A stretch of 64,000 bases of DNA from Advenella kashmirensis W13003 (GCF_000506985.1 NZ_KI650979.1:682001-746000), one strand, 5' to 3'; positions 18,328 through 26,972 are shown, numbered from the stretch's first letter. Numbers and translations are program-made. The notes: generated from the letters alone by a model not told the origin.

Positions 18328-19132
18328 GATGGCCTCCCTCCCGTTCATCGCTATAGATGATATTGAGTACCGTCTCGCGCATCGCGATGAATTCGGGACT
18401 GGATTTGATCTCCCTGGCATTTTTGCCAGCCAGGAACTGCCGGTTGAAGGACAGCTCGTACGTATTGGTAATGCGCCCTGGCCGGGGCGACATGACGATG
18501 AGTTTGGACCCAAGAAACAGCGCTTCTTCCACACTATGGGTAATGAAGAAAAACATCTTGTCCGTCACCTCCCATACTTTGAGCAAGAGCTCCTGGATGG
18601 TTTCGCGGGTCAGCGCATCCAGGGCTGCCATGGGTTCGTCCATCAGCAACATAGCCGGATTGCAGGTCAGAATCCGGGCAATCCCCACCCGCTGCTGCAT
18701 CCCGCCGGACAGTTGGTAAATCATATGCTGATGAAAATCCTTCAGGCCCACCAGCTCCAGATTTTTCGCTGCAATATCGCGTCGTTTGGATTTGGGTACC
18801 CCCTGCAGCTTGAGGCCGAATTCGGTGTTATCGATCACATTAAGCCACGGCAGCAGGGCGTGCTTCTGAAAAACGACGCCCCGATCTGCACTAGGCCCGG
18901 ATATGGGCTCCTTGCCCAGCATGATCGTGCCCGAGGACGGCGCCATGAAACCGGCCAGCAGATTCAAAAAAGTCGTTTTGCCGCAACCGGATGCCCCCAG
19001 CGCCACCACGAACTCACCGCGGTTGATCGTGAGATTGACATCCTTGAGCGCCACCACGCGATCATTCTGGCGGATTCCGGGATACACCACATTGACGTCC
19101 TTGACGTACAGATTCTCGGCTACCGTTTGCAT
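18320..19132 (-). CDS. tauB: Taurine ABC transporter ATP-binding protein
   Basis: A 270-residue cytoplasmic ATPase of the nitrate/sulfonate/taurine class. Walker A GASGCGKTT is at 46-54, the signature LSGGMQQRVGIARI near 140, and Walker B is MLLMDEPMAALDALT. It is coupled to tauC by an eight-base overlap and sits 63 bases behind tauA. Confidence 0.92.
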   Translation of the reverse strand: MQTVAENLYVKDVNVVYPGIRQNDRVVALKDVNLTINRGEFVVALGASGCGKTTFLNLLAGFMAPSSGTIMLGKEPISGPSADRGVVFQKHALLPWLNVIDNTEFGLKLQGVPKSKRRDIAAKNLELVGLKDFHQHMIYQLSGGMQQRVGIARILTCNPAMLLMDEPMAALDALTRETIQELLLKVWEVTDKMFFFITHSVEEALFLGSKLIVMSPRPGRITNTYELSFNRQFLAGKNAREIKSSPEFIAMRETVLNIIYSDEREGGHHA

Positions 19133-19195
19133 TACATTGTCTCCAGCTACGCTGTGAAAGGTGTTCTGGCCACCTTTCCGGTTATTTCATCTGTA

Positions 19196-20230
19196 TTATT
19201 TTTGCTTTGCGGTCTGCTCCGCCCAGGTGGCGTTCACAAAGCCGCTGTAATCAGGAAGCACCGAATCGATCTGCTTTTGTTCTTTAAGAAAGTTTGCACT
19301 TTCTGTCAGCGCCTTGACCGCACCAGACGCACTGCCACCACCCAGCCAGGTATTGGATGCCATATCCTTGGGCGTTGGAAAAACCAGCATTTTCATCGCA
19401 TCCAGAATATCCTTGGGGTCTCCGCCGATCATCTGCGTGTTCCCTTTGACTTCAGGACTTTCAGCCGTCCATTTGGCGCCATTCTGGTTATAGTCGCGAT
19501 AAGCATCGGCCAGAACCTGGGTGTAGGCCTGCATGAATTTCGGATTTTTCTCGGCCCAGCCTTTGTCCACCACAATACCATCGAAGGTCGGCACGCTGGC
19601 CTTGCCCACTTCTTCGGAATCGGTCAGCACGGTCCCGTCCTTGAGCAACGTCGTCAATGCAGGCGGCCAGACATAAGCGGCATCGATATCACCCCGCTGC
19701 CACGCGGCGACGATTTGCGGCGGCTGCATGTTCAGAATCCGCACATCCCGCGGATTCATTTTCCAGACTTTGCTCAGCGCTACCAACAGGTGAAAGTGAG
19801 AGGTGGAAACAAATGGCACCCCGACCCGCTTGCCTTTCAAATCCTCGGGCTTGCTGATGCCGGACTCCTTGCGCACTACCAGCGCTTCCGAATGACCGAT
19901 ATTGTCAAGGATCCAGAACAGTTGCATATCCACTCCGCGCGTTGCGGCTGCGGCGATTCCGGTTGAGCCCAGCACCCCAATGGGAATGCCGCCCGAGGCC
20001 AGTGCGCTAGAAATATCCCCGGCAGAGCTGAACTGACGCCATTTAACGGTATAGCCCGCTGCTTTTAACGGTGCGTCGAATTTTTTCATGGCGATCGCAG
20101 AGACGTAGGGACCGACAATCTGCTGATAGCCGACAGTGACCTCTTCCTCTGCCGCTGCATGTGCAGACCAGAGAAAGGCTGTCGCAGTTGCTGTAATACA
20201 CAGCAGGGTTTTGGCGAACGTTTTTTTCAT
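19196..20230 (-). CDS. tauA: Taurine ABC transporter periplasmic binding protein
   Basis: About 344 residues with a Sec signal (KKTFAKTLLCITATATAFLW, cleavage near AHAAAE). The mature part resembles TauA/SsuA: VTVGYQQIVGPYVSAIAMKK and the ligand-region segment ASGGIPIGVLGSTGIAAAA. The start at 20230 was preferred because GGAG lies six bases upstream; an ATG at 20242 and an earlier start are possible. It delivers taurine to TauBC. A 12-bp palindrome lies just upstream. Confidence 0.9.
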   Translation of the reverse strand: MKKTFAKTLLCITATATAFLWSAHAAAEEEVTVGYQQIVGPYVSAIAMKKFDAPLKAAGYTVKWRQFSSAGDISSALASGGIPIGVLGSTGIAAAATRGVDMQLFWILDNIGHSEALVVRKESGISKPEDLKGKRVGVPFVSTSHFHLLVALSKVWKMNPRDVRILNMQPPQIVAAWQRGDIDAAYVWPPALTTLLKDGTVLTDSEEVGKASVPTFDGIVVDKGWAEKNPKFMQAYTQVLADAYRDYNQNGAKWTAESPEVKGNTQMIGGDPKDILDAMKMLVFPTPKDMASNTWLGGGSASGAVKALTESANFLKEQKQIDSVLPDYSGFVNATWAEQTAKQK

Positions 20231-20254
20231 GTTTGACTCCATGAACGGGTAATT

Positions 20255-20266
20255 TACAACGTTGTA
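20255..20266. promoter_or_regulatory. 12-bp palindrome upstream of tauA
   Basis: TACAACGTTGTA is a perfect palindrome, extended by TTTAC/GTAAA on the flanks, 25 bases before the tauA start. It may be an operator for an internal tauABC promoter; no CTGGAC box is seen here. Confidence 0.35.
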
Positions 20267-20411
20267 GTAAACGCGCTTGGGGCGCGCGACGTGATATGTC
20301 ATGCCTGTATGCGTTATTGCAATTGCGGTTTTCGATCCTGTCTGTATCCTGCCTTTCTGTATTTACCTCTCCTTCCTCCCGATCATTCCTGCCGGCCCGA
20401 AGACAGCACCC

Positions 20412-21239
20412 TTAATGAATCGCCAGCGTGGCCGGATCGGGCTGCACACCAAACCACTTTTGATAAATACGAGCGTATTCACCCGAAGCCATCGCCTTGC
20501 GCAAAGCGGCATTGACCCGCGCCTTCAGCGCACTGCCCTTTGGCATGGCGATCGCATAAAAATTGCTTTCGGTGGCTGCGGCGTCCACCACTTTCACCAG
20601 GCCCTGTCCCTTGTGCTGGCTGTAATACCGCACGTTCGCCGTGTCATGCACCAGCGCGTCCAGACGGCCGGCCGCCACCTCAAGATAAGGAAAGCCGGTA
20701 TCCATGTTCTGAAAATAGGTGATCCTGGCCTGCGGCACCCTGCGCACAACAAAATCGGCGGCATCGGTACCGCGCTTGACGCCGACCCGTTTGTCAGCCA
20801 GATCGGCAAAGCGCTGAATATCGGTATTGTCACTGGCAACCACTAATGAAATATCGCTGCGAAAATATGGATCGGAAAATTCCATGCTTCGCTCCCGTTC
20901 CTGGGTAATCGAAATGCCTGCTATGGCCATGTCCACTTTGCCCGAACTCAGACTCTGAAAAATATTCGAGAAGTCCATCGGTAGAAGCGAATACGACACA
21001 CCCATTTGTCTGGTAATCAGATCCAGCAAGTCGATATCGAATCCGACATATTTACCGCCTTCCTTGAATTCGAACGGCAGAAAAGCGGTGTCGGTTGCCA
21101 CCGTCAGCGTGTCTGTCGTAGCCTGTTGCGCCCGGGCCTGTTGTATCCCTGGCGGCGACAGGCCAAGCAACATCAGCAACATGAATGCAGCGATGGCCAG
21201 ACAGACAGACTTGCGGCCGCAACCGAACCGGAGGTTCAT
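20412..21239 (-). CDS. Extracellular solute-binding protein, family 3 (polar amino acid type)
   Basis: A 275-residue periplasmic binding protein of the amino-acid (GlnH/ArtJ) class with a Sec signal. The mature part has DTLTVATDTAFLPFEFKEGGKYVGFDIDLLDLI, and MAIAGISITQERERSMEFSDPYF is the family 3 signature. Its ATG overlaps the tauY stop (TGATG), so it is part of the tau transcription unit, yet it has no permease or ATPase of its class nearby. It could be a second receptor for a sulfonate or amino acid, or a sensor. Function not determined. Confidence 0.88.
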   Translation of the reverse strand: MNLRFGCGRKSVCLAIAAFMLLMLLGLSPPGIQQARAQQATTDTLTVATDTAFLPFEFKEGGKYVGFDIDLLDLITRQMGVSYSLLPMDFSNIFQSLSSGKVDMAIAGISITQERERSMEFSDPYFRSDISLVVASDNTDIQRFADLADKRVGVKRGTDAADFVVRRVPQARITYFQNMDTGFPYLEVAAGRLDALVHDTANVRYYSQHKGQGLVKVVDAAATESNFYAIAMPKGSALKARVNAALRKAMASGEYARIYQKWFGVQPDPATLAIH

Positions 21240-22609
21240 CAGATCACCTCATCTCTCAGGTAATACCAGTGATAGAGCATGGCCTGGCCGAGACGACGAA
21301 ACGGCGCGAAAAGATGTCCAGGCAACGGCGAGTTATAAATCGGCAGATCCCACTGCGCACCGTCCTGGCCAACGATCCGCTGTGCCAGTCTTCGCCCCGC
21401 CCAGGCAGAGGAAGACACACCATTGCCGCCATAGCCAAATGAATAGTAAAGCGACAGTGCTGGATCAGGCTGCACGATTCGCGGCATCATGTCGTGGCTG
21501 ACATCGACCCAGCCGCTCCAGTTATAGGCGATCGGCACATTCTGCAGCGAAGGAAACTTCCGGTACAGGCCTTTTTTAAGCAGTGCAAGATGCTTTGGGT
21601 TGCCCGCGTCCTTGCCGCTGATCGCGCTGCGACTGCCGATCTGTACCGAATTGTCCGGCAACAGGCGATAATAAAACCGCAGCGTACGGGTATCGGTAAT
21701 GAACACGGTCGACTTCAGGCCGGCCTCGGCCAGTTCCTGTTGCGTCAACGGACGCGTTACCATTGAGTTAGACTGGATCGGCATCAGTTTGGAGCGCGTG
21801 GTCGCATGGACGCCCTGGGTGGTGTATCCGCCCGTGGCAAAGGCCACTTTGCGCGCCTTGACGATGCCGCCAGGCGTATGCAGATAATGAATGCCATCGC
21901 GCGTTTCCACTTTCATGACCGGGCTGGAAGTGTGTACTTTCACGCCAAGTTCGCGGGCGCGCCTCAGATAACCAAACGCCAGCTTCAGCGGATGAACGCC
22001 AACGCCCTGAGGTTCCCAAAGCGCAGCCTTGGCTTCCTGGTCATTCACGTATTCGTCGCGCAACTGCGCCTGGCTGAGCATGCGGGTCTTATAACCGAAT
22101 ATATCGTTCATAACGCGACTTTCATTGCGCAGAAAGTCGATTTTTTTATCGCGATGCGCCGTATACAGGTGACCGCCGGTCTGCGCATCACAATCGAATT
22201 GTGCAACCAGTGATTCCCAGTACTCGAAACCGGAGCGGATTTCTGCATCAAGCCGTTTGGCCGTCGCCTCGCCCCACTTGGCTATCCACTGCGACCGGTA
22301 TAGCCGCCCCATCGCGTTCTGCCCCTGCCCGCCATTGCGGCTGGTACATCCCCAGGCCGCCGCGTTCGCCTCCAGCACCACGACCTGTACATGATGGTCC
22401 TGGGCCAGATGCAGCGCAGTCGACAGGCCGGTAAAGCCGGAGCCGACCACAACGACATCCGCCGTCAGGCCATCGGGTGCCGGACCGTCGTCCTGCGGTG
22501 GTTCACCGGCAGTGGCCACCCAGTAAGTTGGCGCGTATTGCTGGCCTTGTGTGGGTGTGTCGGTAAGCGGATCGAACAGCGGATCGTAGGCGCGAGTCAA
22601 AGTAGCCAT
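21239..22609 (-). CDS. tauY: Taurine dehydrogenase large (FAD) subunit
   Basis: A 456-residue DadA/DAO-type flavoprotein. The dinucleotide motif VVVVGSGFTGLSTALHL begins near residue 52, and GGYTTQGVH and a late FGYGGNGVSSSAWAGRRLA complete the fold. With TauX it is expected to oxidise taurine to sulfoacetaldehyde plus ammonia, passing electrons to the respiratory chain. It is 14 bases behind tauX and overlaps the next gene. Identification rests on the tauX neighbour, tauABC, tauR and nearby xsc; by sequence alone it could be a gamma-glutamylputrescine-oxidase-like enzyme. Confidence 0.85.
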   Translation of the reverse strand: MATLTRAYDPLFDPLTDTPTQGQQYAPTYWVATAGEPPQDDGPAPDGLTADVVVVGSGFTGLSTALHLAQDHHVQVVVLEANAAAWGCTSRNGGQGQNAMGRLYRSQWIAKWGEATAKRLDAEIRSGFEYWESLVAQFDCDAQTGGHLYTAHRDKKIDFLRNESRVMNDIFGYKTRMLSQAQLRDEYVNDQEAKAALWEPQGVGVHPLKLAFGYLRRARELGVKVHTSSPVMKVETRDGIHYLHTPGGIVKARKVAFATGGYTTQGVHATTRSKLMPIQSNSMVTRPLTQQELAEAGLKSTVFITDTRTLRFYYRLLPDNSVQIGSRSAISGKDAGNPKHLALLKKGLYRKFPSLQNVPIAYNWSGWVDVSHDMMPRIVQPDPALSLYYSFGYGGNGVSSSAWAGRRLAQRIVGQDGAQWDLPIYNSPLPGHLFAPFRRLGQAMLYHWYYLRDEVI

Positions 22610-22623
22610 GATTAGAATTCCGC

Positions 22624-23016
22624 TTATTTTCCAGCGGCCAGGGCAGGCCGGTTTTTGCGAAATGCATTTTTGACCAGAATTTTTCCATCCTTGAATGTGA
22701 ACAGATCCACCATGTTTGCTTCAATTCGCGAGCCATCTTTCTGTGTTCCCGTGAACGTGGTTTCCGACACGCCGCGATCGCCCGATACCCAGTGTTGTCC
22801 ATTGCGCCACTGCGCATCGGGAATGGTCTCCCATGCTGCCTGAAAGGCTTTGCGTACGGCATCCCTGCCCTGGATCCGGTTACCGCAAACTTGATCGCCG
22901 GCAACGGTCTCGAAAACACAATCGTCATGCATGAATGACATCAGGGCGTCAATGTCATGGTCATTCCATGCTTTGGAAAAGGATTCGAGAGTCTGGATAT
23001 CTACTGCATTGTTCAT
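22624..23016 (-). CDS. tauX: Taurine dehydrogenase small subunit (SnoaL/NTF2-like)
   Basis: A 130-residue SnoaL-like (NTF2 fold) protein: AWNDHDIDALMSFMHDDCVFET is the typical opening helix-sheet and FTFKDGKILVKNAFRKNRP the closing strand. Genes of this type just ahead of the DAO-like tauY are annotated as the small subunit of taurine dehydrogenase. It is the first gene of the tau unit, with AGGAGATTACAA before the ATG and two CTGGAC direct repeats 57-90 bases upstream. Confidence 0.82.
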   Translation of the reverse strand: MNNAVDIQTLESFSKAWNDHDIDALMSFMHDDCVFETVAGDQVCGNRIQGRDAVRKAFQAAWETIPDAQWRNGQHWVSGDRGVSETTFTGTQKDGSRIEANMVDLFTFKDGKILVKNAFRKNRPALAAGK

Positions 23017-23072
23017 TTGTAATCTCCTGCTTTGATGTTTCAGTCAAAGATAGAAGATGTTCGCAGTACGGT

Positions 23073-23105
23073 CTAGGTCCAGATTTTACTCTTCGTTGAG
23101 TCCAG
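23073..23105 (-). promoter_or_regulatory. Direct repeats CTGGAC upstream of tauX, probable TauR site
   Basis: On the minus strand CTGGACTCAA (23105-23096) and CTGGACCTAG (23082-23073) are direct repeats with start points 23 bases apart, 57 bases before the tauX ATG. MocR regulators typically bind direct repeats, and CTGGAC-type boxes are associated with TauR. No such box is in front of xsc. Confidence 0.6.
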
Positions 23106-23262
23106 TTTTCTGGCCTGGTCTGCTCCACGATTGCGCATTGCTGCATCAGCACAGCGCCACCCCAAGGCAGGTGCGGCGCTGGTGTCCGGTTCTTGTGCGC
23201 CGCGGTGCAATTTTGCACTGAAAGCAGGCAGAATTGAAGCCGCTCATCGGCCCCTGCCCACT

Positions 23263-24528
23263 TTATCCCAGCATGTCGTGCCAGATATTTTTCGCCCAGG
23301 CGCGCGCATCCACTGCTTCCTGTTGCGATGGTTTGTCGGACAAGCCGCCACCCTCGGCCGACACCATATCTTTTTTGACGGGATCAAACCGGTACACGTT
23401 GGCCACATGCATGGCCTCGTTGTCGTCTACATAGCTATAGCAGGTGTTGGCGAAGACCGGCAGCGGATCAGGCTGGCGGTCAGCCAGTCTGGCAATGATG
23501 CCGCTGGCGCACACCTTGGCCTGGGAGTTGGCAATATGCGCTGATTTTGGCAGGCCCGAGTCCACTGAATCGCCCAGCAGATGCACATCCGGCGCATTGC
23601 GCGATTCATAGGTCACAAAGTCGACATCGCACCAGCGGCCTTCACTGTTTGCCAGGCCCGTATCCAGCGCAAGTTGCCCTGCCGTCTGCGGTGGAATGAC
23701 GTTGAGCACGTCCGTTGTCCAGGTACCAAAGACCGTTTTCACAGTGCCGGTCTTCGTGTCGATATCCGTGAGCACACTGCCGGGCTGATAATCGATCAGC
23801 CCGGTGTAATGCTCGGCCCAGTTACGCTCGAACAGGGGGCGCTTGGAGGTAATGCCGGGGTTGGCATCCAGCACCAGCACCTTGCCCGTAGGATTATGCT
23901 GTTTGAGATACCAGGCCACCTGACAGGCGCGCTCGTAAGGACCGGGCGGGCAGCGGTAAGGAAGCTCGGGCACCGTGATCGCAAACACACCGCCCTTGCG
24001 CATGTGCTGCAGTTGGCGGGCCAGGTTCGCTGTCTGTTCCCCGGCTTTCCAGGCATGCGGAAAGCGCGCTCTTGCCGCATCGGTTTGCGCCATCGGCACA
24101 TTCGCATAATCGAAACTGATCCCTGTTGCCATAACCAGATAATCATAAGGTACTGGACCAGTTGCCGTGCGTACCTGCTTCTTCTGGAGGTCCACTGCCT
24201 GCACCGTATCCCGTCGCAACGTGACGCCATGCCGGCTGACAAGCGCTTCGTACGACAAGGTGATTGCAGACAGCGGCATTGAACCGCCCAGCACCAGATT
24301 GCTGGTCGGACAGGAGACAAATTGCGCATTCGGTTCAATCAACGTGACCGGCAGATGATAGTCGCTCCACATCCGCAGATATTTTGCCACTGTTGCGCCC
24401 CCGAATCCGGCGCCCACCACCACGACCCGCGCACGGGCAAGATTACGCGCGGCACCGGCGCTCAGCGGCCAGACGGTTGTCCCCAGCCAGGCGGCGCCCA
24501 AGGTGTTGATAAATTCCCTGCGTTTCAT
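23263..24528 (-). CDS. Flavocytochrome c sulfide dehydrogenase-type flavoprotein (FccB/SoxF-like)
   Basis: A 421-residue periplasmic flavoprotein with a Tat-type leader (KRREFINTLG). The FAD motif VVVVGAGFGGATVAKYL begins near residue 35. The stretches FVSCPTSNLVLGG, RCPPGPYERACQVAWYL and NTCYSYV place cysteines where FccB has its flavin-linked and redox-active cysteines. FccB oxidises sulfide to sulfur with a cytochrome c partner, and a cytochrome c gene lies about 100 bases upstream on the same strand. It is last in a four-gene unit with a SoxYZ fusion and a SoxH-like hydrolase. The real sulfur substrate is uncertain. Confidence 0.88.
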   Translation of the reverse strand: MKRREFINTLGAAWLGTTVWPLSAGAARNLARARVVVVGAGFGGATVAKYLRMWSDYHLPVTLIEPNAQFVSCPTSNLVLGGSMPLSAITLSYEALVSRHGVTLRRDTVQAVDLQKKQVRTATGPVPYDYLVMATGISFDYANVPMAQTDAARARFPHAWKAGEQTANLARQLQHMRKGGVFAITVPELPYRCPPGPYERACQVAWYLKQHNPTGKVLVLDANPGITSKRPLFERNWAEHYTGLIDYQPGSVLTDIDTKTGTVKTVFGTWTTDVLNVIPPQTAGQLALDTGLANSEGRWCDVDFVTYESRNAPDVHLLGDSVDSGLPKSAHIANSQAKVCASGIIARLADRQPDPLPVFANTCYSYVDDNEAMHVANVYRFDPVKKDMVSAEGGGLSDKPSQQEAVDARAWAKNIWHDMLG

Positions 24529-24626
24529 ACGTCATATCCCGGGATGTATTGTGATCACTGTACGCCATCATAGCGCCCTGCATTTCATGTGTATTGCATT
24601 TGTCATAACATGACGGCTGCCGATAT

Positions 24627-25007
24627 TCAGCCAGGGGGCGGCAAAGACGCAAAGTACGACGCCAGTTTGCGAATTTCATCGGCCGTGAGTCCTTTGGCAT
24701 GCTGGGTCATCACGTCGCCGGTTTTTTTGCTGTCGCGAAACTGGGTCATGCGCGCCAGAAACTTCTGCGCAGGCATGCCTGCCAGGCTTGACGTAGTGGA
24801 TACGCTTACACCATTGGTGCCATGGCAGGCGGCACAGGAGGCAGCCAGCACGCGGATATGCAGATCGGGTTGCGCGGACTGCGCAAAAGCCTGATGCGAT
24901 GCGCCCATCATTCCGGCCAGAACGCATAAGCGCAGCCACAGAGCGAGGGTCCTTTCTGCTCCAGCCTTTTCGCTCACAGGCTGTTTGGCCTGCGCCTTTT
25001 CAGTCAT
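24627..25007 (-). CDS. Small c-type cytochrome, probable FccA/SoxE-like partner
   Basis: About 126 residues with an N-terminal signal/anchor (LALWLRLCVLAGMMGASHQA), and one haem site CAACH at residues 58-62. Met78 or Met100 could be the distal ligand. It resembles cytochrome c553/c4 single domains. The ATG at 25007 has AAGGA in front; an upstream ATG at 25043 would overlap the previous gene. Probably the electron acceptor of the flavoprotein encoded downstream. Confidence 0.85.
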   Translation of the reverse strand: MTEKAQAKQPVSEKAGAERTLALWLRLCVLAGMMGASHQAFAQSAQPDLHIRVLAASCAACHGTNGVSVSTTSSLAGMPAQKFLARMTQFRDSKKTGDVMTQHAKGLTADEIRKLASYFASLPPPG

Positions 25008-25033
25008 GATCTTGTCCTTACCATGCCGGTTCC

Positions 25034-25951
25034 TTATTCCCATTCCATTTTCGGAAACAGAAGGTTCACATTGCGCGGATTGATGACATCAAAGCGCTGC
25101 CATTTATTCTTTTCCTGTGCTGCTGCATGCTGCATTACCTCGCTCATATCCTGCCCTGCGTCAATCCCCTTACGAATATCCGCAAGCAACGTCGTCAGGT
25201 AGCGCCGTTGTGCATCCCAGGCTACGGTCGCATCCTGCGGGCTCGACCCATGACCCGGGATCAGATGCGACACACGCTTGTGTTCGAGCGTATCCATCAC
25301 CCTCAACCAGCCTTTGACATCGCCATCGACCGAAGGCGTCCTTTCGGTAAATAACAAATCACCCGTCCAGAGGGTTTGGGTCTGCTCATCCAGTACCGTA
25401 AGATCAGTCGTGGTGTGGGCGGACGGCCAGCTCTCCAGCAAAAGCCGTCTTCCTCCCAGGTCCAGCGTAGTCTGGCCGGACACCTTGATCGTGGGTAACA
25501 CGATTGCGTTTTTTACGCCATCGGCACGCGACGGCGCATCACGCAGATAAGTATCCTGGCTTTCGTATAATGCCGCTGCCAGTTTGGCATGCCCGACAAA
25601 CTGGACACCATCACCCGCAAACGCCGCATTCCCCAGGACATGATCAGGATGCAAATGGGTATTGATGACATACCGTATCGGCAGCGACGTCGCCTTCTCC
25701 ACCGCCTGCTTCAGCGCAAGACCGATGTCGTATGAACCGCCAGTGTCGATCACGGCCACAGCCTGTTCTCCAACCACAAAACCGATATTGGCAATATCAC
25801 CATCGTAATCGGCATCGTCGAAATCCTGATGACTGCCCTGATGCACATAGACACCCGGCGCGCGTTCCTGTACCGGCAACGGCACTGCCTGGGCTGCGCC
25901 GACCGTTATGACCATACCCAGCAGAACAGTGCCGATGCGTGCGAAACACAT
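25034..25951 (-). CDS. SoxH-like metallo-beta-lactamase fold hydrolase (quinoprotein relay type)
   Basis: A 305-residue exported metallohydrolase. The leader ends near GAAQAVP, and the zinc motif NTHLHPDHVLGN (His99, His101, Asp103, His104) is intact, with further ligands around SWPSAHTTTDLTV and LIPGHG. Proteins of this kind occur beside Sox genes (SoxH) and beside PQQ dehydrogenases with SoxYZ-like carriers. It could remove sulfur-linked groups from the carrier arm. The start is ATG overlapping the SoxYZ stop (TGATG); a GTG one codon earlier is possible. Confidence 0.85.
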   Translation of the reverse strand: MCFARIGTVLLGMVITVGAAQAVPLPVQERAPGVYVHQGSHQDFDDADYDGDIANIGFVVGEQAVAVIDTGGSYDIGLALKQAVEKATSLPIRYVINTHLHPDHVLGNAAFAGDGVQFVGHAKLAAALYESQDTYLRDAPSRADGVKNAIVLPTIKVSGQTTLDLGGRRLLLESWPSAHTTTDLTVLDEQTQTLWTGDLLFTERTPSVDGDVKGWLRVMDTLEHKRVSHLIPGHGSSPQDATVAWDAQRRYLTTLLADIRKGIDAGQDMSEVMQHAAAQEKNKWQRFDVINPRNVNLLFPKMEWE

Positions 25952-26748
25952 CACTGCACCGTCACACTGGTTTCGTGCTGATAACGCTTGCCTTCGTTAT
26001 CTTCTGCGGATACTGTCAGTTTTCCGCTTTTGTCAGGTACAAAATAGAATTTGAAATTGGGATCCTCGCTGATACCAATATACGTATCGGCCTGCAGCAC
26101 CGGCTTGTCGTTGAACCGGATATCCAGATTTTTTATGTAATAGGCTGGCCGAAAGCCCTGGGTCATGAGGTCGCGCTGCAAACCCGTGTACATGGGATGG
26201 CGTATCATCAAACGCGCTTGCGCGGGTTTGCCGGCCTGGATAGGCTCGACTGCAGCCAATTTCATCTGCCCCGCAGTTTTGCGCGCTTCGCTGGCGTCGC
26301 CACCCACAGTACCGCCACAACCGCCCGATGCCTTGATCGGTACGGCATTGCGAAAATACCGGCCATCGCTGGTTTCGGCGACCACGTGAACATAATCGTC
26401 GACCTCCAGGCGGATTCGGGTGGCAATATCGACTTTGCCACTGTCCGGCGTTAAATGAAAGACAGCCGTCAGGGGAACCGGGTTCTCCGGGACGACCAAT
26501 GTCACGTTCTTGATGTAGTCATCCCTGGTTGATGGATAATCAATCGAAAAAGCAAAAGGCACCTGCGCGCCACTGGCGGCCCTTTTCGGCGCAGTGATGT
26601 GAATAAAGGGGCCATCTTCAAGCTGCTTGCCTGAGAAAAACCCGTTGTTGACCTTGTCCCATTGAGGTGCATCCACGCCTGCAAACGATGGCGACGCCAG
26701 CGTTGTAAGCAGGACGGCAGCAAGCCAAAACATCCGACTGCGTAACAT
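25951..26748 (-). CDS. Fused SoxY-SoxZ sulfur carrier protein
   Basis: An exported protein of about 265 residues combining a SoxY-like half and a SoxZ-like half in one chain. A Sec signal runs to about residue 23 (LASPSFAG). The SoxY part ends in SGGCGGTVGG, with the would-be carrier cysteine at 144. The SoxZ part starts near MIRHPMYTGLQRD (181-193) and ends in beta strands. In ordinary Sox systems SoxY carries thiosulfate-derived groups on the cysteine of a C-terminal GGCGG; here that motif is internal. The family of fused carriers is usually reported beside quinoprotein dehydrogenases, but none is seen here. The ATG at 26748 follows GGAGGAGG. First gene of the unit. Confidence 0.87.
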   Translation of the reverse strand: MLRSRMFWLAAVLLTTLASPSFAGVDAPQWDKVNNGFFSGKQLEDGPFIHITAPKRAASGAQVPFAFSIDYPSTRDDYIKNVTLVVPENPVPLTAVFHLTPDSGKVDIATRIRLEVDDYVHVVAETSDGRYFRNAVPIKASGGCGGTVGGDASEARKTAGQMKLAAVEPIQAGKPAQARLMIRHPMYTGLQRDLMTQGFRPAYYIKNLDIRFNDKPVLQADTYIGISEDPNFKFYFVPDKSGKLTVSAEDNEGKRYQHETSVTVQ

Positions 26749-26972
26749 GTGAACCTCCTCCGTGAACATGTTCCGTTCTCTATATCTGAACTGCGATCTA
26801 TTCTTGCGGTCTTTTTTTGTGCAGCCGCTGTCCCGCCGCTTGCACCGGGTTATACCGTAGTCATCGCAATTACAATATACATCGAATTATTGAGCTCATC
26901 GGGTAAGCACCGGCCCGTTCTTAAAAGAGAATGACGACCGTGTTACGCAGCGACTGCCCTGGTGAAATCACT
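26749..26972. other. Non-coding gap before the SoxYZ-fusion unit
   Basis: About 220 A/T-richer bases that must hold the promoter of the SoxYZ unit (leftward) and the 3' end of the lipoprotein pair. I could not identify a clear terminator or operator. Confidence 0.4.

Noticed and set aside
18317-19966. A 549-codon open frame on the plus strand opposite tauB and tauA
   Set aside because: It is antisense to two clear transporter genes whose motifs and overlaps are intact; its translation has no family character and it has no ribosome-binding site.
23152-23181. CAGCGCC/GGCGCTG repeat between the FccB-like gene and tauX as a terminator
   Set aside because: Seven-base arms with a 16-base loop and no T-run; too weak, although separation of the two units there remains possible.
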